A stretch of 9,751 bases of DNA. Origin: Ruminiclostridium sp. (GTDB taxonomy: Bacteria; Bacillota_A; Clostridia; Oscillospirales; Oscillospiraceae). Of this stretch, positions 7,105 through 9,751 are shown piece after piece. The notes beneath the pieces were generated by a model. The model made no database searches. It was not told the DNA's origin and was given only the letters and a program-made list of their open reading frames with translations. Location of the stretch: positions 1-9,751 of the forward strand of contig JAFXCU010000205.1 of the NCBI GenBank assembly GCA_017521345.1, written 5' to 3'. Position 1 is the stretch's first letter. Each line of letters opens with the position of its first letter. The translations under genes and the position numbers were made by a program.

Positions 7105-8150
7105 TGGCTGACCTCCTTGTCTTCCTTGGCATAGAGCCAGCAGCGGACCATGCGATCCTCCTCCATCTGGCAGACGGGAGGCTCGGCCTTCTTGCACTGC
7201 TCGGTGGCGTGGGGACATCTGGGCCAGAAGGAGCATCCCTCAAAGCGTTCCGTGGGATTGGGCACCATACCGTCGATGGTCTCCAGAGGAGCACGCTCCT
7301 TGGTGATCTTGGGGATGGCGTTCAGCAGACCCACAGAATAGGGGTGCAGGGGCTTGGCAAACAGTGCCTCTGTGGAGGCACGCTCCACGATGCGGCCGGC
7401 GTACATGACGATGACCGTGTCGCACAGCTCGTTGACCACACCCAGGTCGTGGGTAATAAACAGGACAGAGGTCCCCATCTCCTGGTTGAGCTTGCGGATC
7501 AGATCCAGGATCTGAGCCTGGATGGTCACGTCCAGCGCAGTGGTGGGCTCGTCGGCGATCAGGATCTGCGGCCGGCAGGCCAGAGCCATGGCGATCATCA
7601 CGCGCTGACGCATACCGCCGGACATCTGGTGGGGATACTCCCGGGCTCGAACCTCCGCATTGGCGATGCCAACAGCCTTCATCATCTCAATGGCTTCCTC
7701 CATGGCTTCTTTCTTGTTCAGGCCACGGTGGAGACGGATGCTTTCTGCGATCTGCTTGCCGCACTGGATGATGGGGTTCAGGGAGGTCATAGGCTCCTGG
7801 AAGATCATGGAGATCTCGTTGCCCCGAATCTTCTGCATCTCCTTCTCACCGGCATTCACCAGGTCTTTTCCTCGATAGAGAATGCTGCCCTGGGTGATTT
7901 TTCCCGGCGGGTTGGGGATCAGCCCCATAACACCCAGGGAAGAGACGCTTTTGCCGGACCCGGACTCGCCGACAATACCAAGTTTTTCGCCCTTGCGCAG
8001 AATGTAGTCCAACCGGTTGACTGCCTTCACAGTGCCTTCGGCGGACTGAAACTCCACGCAGAGGTCTTTTATTTCAAGAATGATCTCGGATTCGTTCATG
8101 TTTTCACAGTCTTTCTGTTCTGCAAAATCGATATCATAGCGACGCTTCAT
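7101..8150 (-). CDS. Peptide ABC transporter ATP-binding protein, DppD/OppD type
   Basis: A 349-residue cytoplasmic ATPase and the first gene of the operon. Motifs in order: Walker A GESGSGKS (61-68), Q-loop IFQEP (Gln118), signature MSGGMRQRV (176-184), Walker B ILIADEP (196-202, Glu201 catalytic), D-loop TALD and H-loop His234 in FITHDLGVV. The block PMTSLNP after the Q-loop and the long helical insert are typical of DppD/OppD. The C-terminal extension holds Cys306, Cys312, Cys319, Cys327 and Cys337. Its last codons overlap the next ATPase start (ATGA). Two starts are possible: ATG 8150 with AAAGG 9 nt upstream, and ATG 8099 ([12 protein letters not shown]), which gives a more typical N-terminus and length (332 residues) but has no clear ribosome site. 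The longer form is listed. Confidence 0.94.
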   Translation of the reverse strand: MKRRYDIDFAEQKDCENMNESEIILEIKDLCVEFQSAEGTVKAVNRLDYILRKGEKLGIVGESGSGKSVSSLGVMGLIPNPPGKITQGSILYRGKDLVNAGEKEMQKIRGNEISMIFQEPMTSLNPIIQCGKQIAESIRLHRGLNKKEAMEEAIEMMKAVGIANAEVRAREYPHQMSGGMRQRVMIAMALACRPQILIADEPTTALDVTIQAQILDLIRKLNQEMGTSVLFITHDLGVVNELCDTVIVMYAGRIVERASTEALFAKPLHPYSVGLLNAIPKITKERAPLETIDGMVPNPTERFEGCSFWPRCPHATEQCKKAEPPVCQMEEDRMVRCWLYAKEDKEVSQ

Positions 8151-8215
8151 TGCGCTAAACCTTTAACAAAGAAAAGCGACAAAAGGCCAATGAAGCGTTC
8201 AATGATACAACTGTT

Positions 8216-8244
8216 ATGGTAGCATAATTGCGGAAATCTTTCAA
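8216..8244 (-). promoter_or_regulatory. Candidate sigma-A promoter for the peptide-uptake operon
   Basis: On the minus strand TTGAAA (8244-8239, 5 of 6 to consensus) is separated by exactly 17 nt from TACCAT (8221-8216, 4 of 6). The latter is preceded by TGC, giving an extended -10 (TGCTACCAT). Transcription would start near 8209, leaving a leader of about 60 nt to the 8150 start. No T-box, riboswitch or clear operator was recognised in the leader. Confidence 0.65.
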
Positions 8245-8286
8245 CACTTTATTATGAAAAAGCGGCACTTCCGGCACATTCGTGTC

Positions 8287-8333
8287 AATGCCCAAAAAAT
8301 GAAAAAATATGCAGTGCTGCTCGGGCATTTTTT
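8287..8333. terminator. Weak candidate terminator downstream of the SGNH hydrolase gene
   Basis: AATGCCC (8287-8293) and GGGCATT (8323-8329) can pair around a 29-nt loop, with A- and T-runs inside and beside the stem. It lies about 36 nt past the hydrolase stop codon and is the only pairing of note there. The stem is short and the loop long, so this is weak. No better terminator was found between the hydrolase gene and the promoter at 8216-8244, so read-through from the HD/SGNH unit into the transporter operon is possible. Confidence 0.25.
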
Positions 8334-8368
8334 CCATATGAGGAAGGGGATCCATGCACCGGCTGTCT

Positions 8369-8935
8369 TTATTTGCGGTTTTCCAGGAACTGGTATATTT
8401 CCCGGGCAAAGGTCCTGTGGCCGACTTCTGAAAAATGGGCCCCGTCAAAGGTCAATTCTATCGTCCAGCCTGCGCCGTTTGCAAAGGGGATCCCCATTTT
8501 TTCGGCAAGAGCACGGTATTCTTCTGCCAGTTCTTTTGACTCGATCAAAAGTCTCTCTTCGAATACCCATGCACCAGGCTGCATAGCGGGGGGAGCCACC
8601 AAAAGGACTTTTTCCAGTGGGATGGGCAGCCAGGACAGAAAACGCTCCATGCGCTGTGCAGTCAGCTTTGCGTCTGCTCCCTGGAGCAGGTCGTTGCTGC
8701 CCAGCATGATGATGAGCAGATCAATGGTGTCGTCAATGGTAGTTCTCTGGAGCATTTGCAGTTCGAATTCCCATCTGGGGATGCTGCGTCCGTTTTCTCC
8801 CTCATTCAGGATCTCCCATCCTGTCTTTTGGGCGAGGATATCCACCCAACGGGATTCTGCCGGGTAGCGTCCCCCAAAGTAGGAACGGGGATCAAATCCG
8901 TAGGTATTGGAATCGCCAAGGCACATGATACGCAT
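8369..8935 (-). CDS. SGNH/GDSL-family hydrolase (esterase-like)
   Basis: A 188-residue protein without signal peptide, so probably cytoplasmic. All SGNH consensus blocks are present: GDSN (7-10) with nucleophile Ser9, block II Gly49 within ENGRS, block III GSND (79-82) with Asn81, and block V DGAH (164-167) with the catalytic Asp164 and His167. The opening CLGDSNTYGFDP followed by GRYPAESRW resembles the compact arylesterase/acyltransferase branch of SGNH enzymes (Mycobacterium smegmatis AcT-like). The natural substrate, an acyl ester or acetylated sugar or peptide, cannot be told. AAGGAGG lies 7 nt before ATG 8935 and 4 nt before ATG 8938; the better-spaced one is chosen, a one-residue difference. 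That ribosome site overlaps the stop codon of the HD gene, indicating a two-gene operon with coupled translation. Confidence 0.9.
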   Translation of the reverse strand: MRIMCLGDSNTYGFDPRSYFGGRYPAESRWVDILAQKTGWEILNEGENGRSIPRWEFELQMLQRTTIDDTIDLLIIMLGSNDLLQGADAKLTAQRMERFLSWLPIPLEKVLLVAPPAMQPGAWVFEERLLIESKELAEEYRALAEKMGIPFANGAGWTIELTFDGAHFSEVGHRTFAREIYQFLENRK

Positions 8936-8947
8936 CATTTTTCCTCC

Positions 8948-9454
8948 TTATCCCGGTTTCCCGTTTGAATAAAGCAGATCAAAGAGCTCCTGACCGGCAC
9001 CGGTACGGAAAATCTTTTTCGCCATCCGTTCTCTCAGTTCCGGCCCATGTCCTTCTTCCTCTGCGTTGACCAGGTAATCGGCTTCCAGCAGGATCCGATG
9101 CTCCGGTCTTGTTACAGGTTCCAGAGTGTGATGGTGTTCCACCAGATAGACCACCTGATCCACGAAAGGGGTTGGCAGACCAAACTCTGCCAGGAACTCC
9201 CTCGCCATGGGACCGCCCTCAATTTCCTGTAAACCATCGGGAGCGCTTCCATACTTTTCACGGCACAGGGGGCAGGCGATGTCGTGAAGGATCGCTGCGA
9301 TCTCCAGGATCTGTCTGGAGCCCTCGTCAGACAACTCTTTCTCCCCAATCAGCTTTGCATAGGCGTGGACTTTCAGAAAATGGTCTATATCATGCAGGTT
9401 TCCTTGAGAGGTCCGGATCATCTTAAATAATACATCTGAAAGAATTTGATTCAT
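8948..9454 (-). CDS. HD-domain metal-dependent phosphohydrolase-like protein
   Basis: A 168-residue cytoplasmic protein with the HD signature in order: His25 (DIDHFLKV), His57-Asp58 (AILHDIACP), a His run at 107-109 (EHHHTLE) and Asp126 (EADYLVNA). These are the expected metal ligands of HD phosphohydrolases, which act on nucleotides or other phosphate esters; the substrate here is unknown. A CPLC pair (Cys61, Cys64) directly after the HD dyad is unusual and could bind metal or form a disulfide. The start at 9454 is chosen because AAGGAAG lies 7 nt upstream. The open frame reaches 9478, but that ATG lacks a ribosome site. It is the first gene of a unit with the SGNH hydrolase and sits directly behind its own promoter candidate. 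No functional link to the peptide importer is visible. Confidence 0.87.
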   Translation of the reverse strand: MNQILSDVLFKMIRTSQGNLHDIDHFLKVHAYAKLIGEKELSDEGSRQILEIAAILHDIACPLCREKYGSAPDGLQEIEGGPMAREFLAEFGLPTPFVDQVVYLVEHHHTLEPVTRPEHRILLEADYLVNAEEEGHGPELRERMAKKIFRTGAGQELFDLLYSNGKPG

Positions 9455-9493
9455 ACCGAGACTTCCTTCTTGTTCCATGTTGTTCTGCCATGT

Positions 9494-9522
9494 ATTTTAG
9501 CAAGTTTTTGGTCCTTGCGCAA
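9494..9522 (-). promoter_or_regulatory. Candidate extended -10 promoter for the HD/SGNH unit
   Basis: On the minus strand TTGCGC (9522-9517, a weak -35) is followed after 17 nt by TAAAAT (9499-9494, 5 of 6), preceded by TGC (extended -10). It starts 4 nt beyond the hairpin at 9526-9554, which insulates it from upstream transcription. The leader to the start at 9454 would be about 33 nt. Confidence 0.7.
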
Positions 9523-9525
9523 CGA

Positions 9526-9554
9526 AAAACGCTGCCTGATTCAGGCAGCGTTTT
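9526..9554. terminator. Bidirectional Rho-independent terminator
   Basis: A perfect 12-bp stem (arms 9526-9537 and 9543-9554, loop 9538-9542) is built on AAAACGCTGCCT and AGGCAGCGTTTT. It ends in TTTT on the plus strand and TTTTT on the minus strand. It probably ended a minus-strand gene to the right that is now separated from it by the insertion element. Confidence 0.85.
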
Positions 9555-9585
9555 CTAACTTATTAGCGCCTTTAGGCTAGAGAAA

Positions 9586-9606
9586 ACCCCTGGTTCTACC
9601 AGGGGT
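9586..9606. repeat. Subterminal hairpin of the insertion element (left-end type)
   Basis: ACCCCTGGT (9586-9594) and ACCAGGGGT (9598-9606) form a perfect 9-bp stem with a 3-nt TCT loop. In IS200/IS605 elements such subterminal hairpins are bound as single-stranded DNA by the Y1 transposase, which cuts a few bases outside. There is no T-run after it, so it is not a terminator. Confidence 0.7.
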
Positions 9607-9628
9607 GGATAAAAAGCCTTGGCAAAAT

Positions 9629-9695
9629 AAAAACCTCGATGTTACGCTTGTGGTGGTTTGGCGACCGCATCACAAAGGGTAACAAGGAGGTTTTT
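9629..9695 (+). promoter_or_regulatory. Long hairpin sequestering the tnpA ribosome binding site
   Basis: Three stem blocks nest on one axis: 9629-9637 with 9687-9695 (9 bp), 9641-9645 with 9679-9683 (5 bp) and 9648-9655 with 9668-9675 (8 bp, one G-U pair), separated by small internal loops and capped by a 12-nt loop. The ribosome site AAGGAGG (9684-9690) lies in the outer stem, its GAGG paired with CCTC at 9634-9637. Such masking is known for IS200 and keeps transposase synthesis low, also for transcripts entering from outside. Confidence 0.8.
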
Positions 9696-9700
9696 AACAG

Positions 9701-9751
9701 ATGAAAAATGAAGTGAAACACACAGCGCATTCAAGCTACCGCTGTGAGTAC
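9701..9751 (+). CDS. tnpA: IS200/IS605 TnpA (Y1 HUH transposase), N-terminal 17 residues
   Basis: Only 17 codons are inside the window, reading MKNEVKHTAHSSYRCEY, and the frame is open at the right edge. A short basic start followed by a Tyr-Arg-Cys-Glu-Tyr strand is the typical opening of IS200-type TnpA proteins, where the next residues are normally HIVFAPKYR. TnpA is the small single-strand-specific transposase that excises and inserts the element through a tyrosine nucleophile; its HUH motif and tyrosine lie outside the window. AAGGAGG lies 10 nt before the ATG and is buried in the hairpin described above. Identification rests on a short stretch plus the leader structure. Confidence 0.78.
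   Translation, partial: MKNEVKHTAHSSYRCEY

Larger units (their letters stand above)
9586..9751 (+). mobile_element. IS200/IS605-family element, left end and start of tnpA (partial)
   Basis: The right edge of the window holds the left end of an IS200/IS605-type element, running off the window. The evidence is the tnpA start at 9701 together with two hairpins ahead of it, the arrangement usual for this family: a subterminal hairpin near the end and a structured leader over the transposase ribosome site. These elements have no terminal inverted repeats and make no target duplication, so the exact left boundary cannot be set. It should lie a short distance left of the hairpin, within about 9555-9585. 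Confidence 0.75.

Noticed and set aside
8187..8210. Direct repeat CATTG with a 7-nt spacer and a TGAA/TTCA half-palindrome downstream of the operon promoter, considered as an operator
   Set aside because: The repeats are only 5 nt and the palindrome arms 4 nt, which is within chance; no known regulator site was recognised.
8254..8586. Plus-strand open frame of 110 codons starting upstream of the SGNH gene
   Set aside because: Most of it is antisense to the SGNH hydrolase, it has no convincing ribosome site, and its product matches nothing recognisable.
4457..9538. GCTGCCTG shared by the hairpins at 4441-4472 and 9526-9554, considered as a dispersed repeat
   Set aside because: The match is only 8 nt and the flanks and loops differ, so there is no support for a repeat family.
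9555..9585. Attempt to call the exact cleavage site of the insertion element
   Set aside because: IS200/IS605 elements leave no terminal repeats or target duplications, and without an empty site or the right end no base can be singled out.

Overview
The window looks like a chromosomal segment of an anaerobic Clostridia-type Firmicute, perhaps Oscillospiraceae-like. This is inference, from strong AAGGAGG-type ribosome binding sites, the clostridial-style lipobox (LCA then Cys-Gly-Gly-Gly) on the binding protein, fairly GC-rich coding sequence (not counted), and an IS200/IS605-type transposase start at the right edge. No rRNA, tRNA, CRISPR array or phage gene is visible.

Layout from left to right. 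Positions 2-700 (+) hold the C-terminal part of a multi-membrane-span YfcC/DcuC-superfamily carrier, cut by the window edge. It ends at a symmetrical hairpin (700-741) that can terminate transcription from both sides. From there to 8150 everything is on the minus strand and reads right to left. The order is a DppD/OppD-type ATPase (7101-8150), a DppF/OppF-type ATPase (6145-7104), a peptide-binding lipoprotein (4484-6091), permease DppB (3319-4338), permease DppC (2483-3319), an M24 Xaa-Pro-type metallopeptidase (1336-2412) and a cyclophilin-type prolyl isomerase (764-1327). A good extended -10 promoter candidate (8216-8244) lies upstream of the first ATPase. Stop/start overlaps (ATGA at 7101-7104, TGATG at 3317-3321) and short gaps suggest one operon. 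Two hairpins lie within it. One, between the binding-protein gene and dppB, lacks a U-tract. The other, between dppC and the peptidase, looks like a terminator.

Right of the operon is a two-gene minus-strand unit with its own promoter (9494-9522): an HD-domain protein (8948-9454) followed by an SGNH/GDSL hydrolase (8369-8935). A hairpin terminator (9526-9554) separates it from the left end of an IS200/IS605-family element. That end carries a 9-bp terminal-type hairpin (9586-9606), a long imperfect hairpin that buries the transposase ribosome binding site (9629-9695), and the first 17 codons of tnpA (9701 to the window end).

Working together: the ABC importer would bring in di- or oligopeptides. 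The cytoplasmic M24 enzyme would then cleave peptides next to proline, and the cyclophilin could interconvert cis and trans Xaa-Pro bonds. The cassette therefore reads as peptide scavenging with a proline theme. Each family is well known. The points worth a second look are the pairing of two proline-acting enzymes with the importer, the divergent cyclophilin active site, the D-F-A-B-C gene order, and the RNA hairpins that could set expression ratios.
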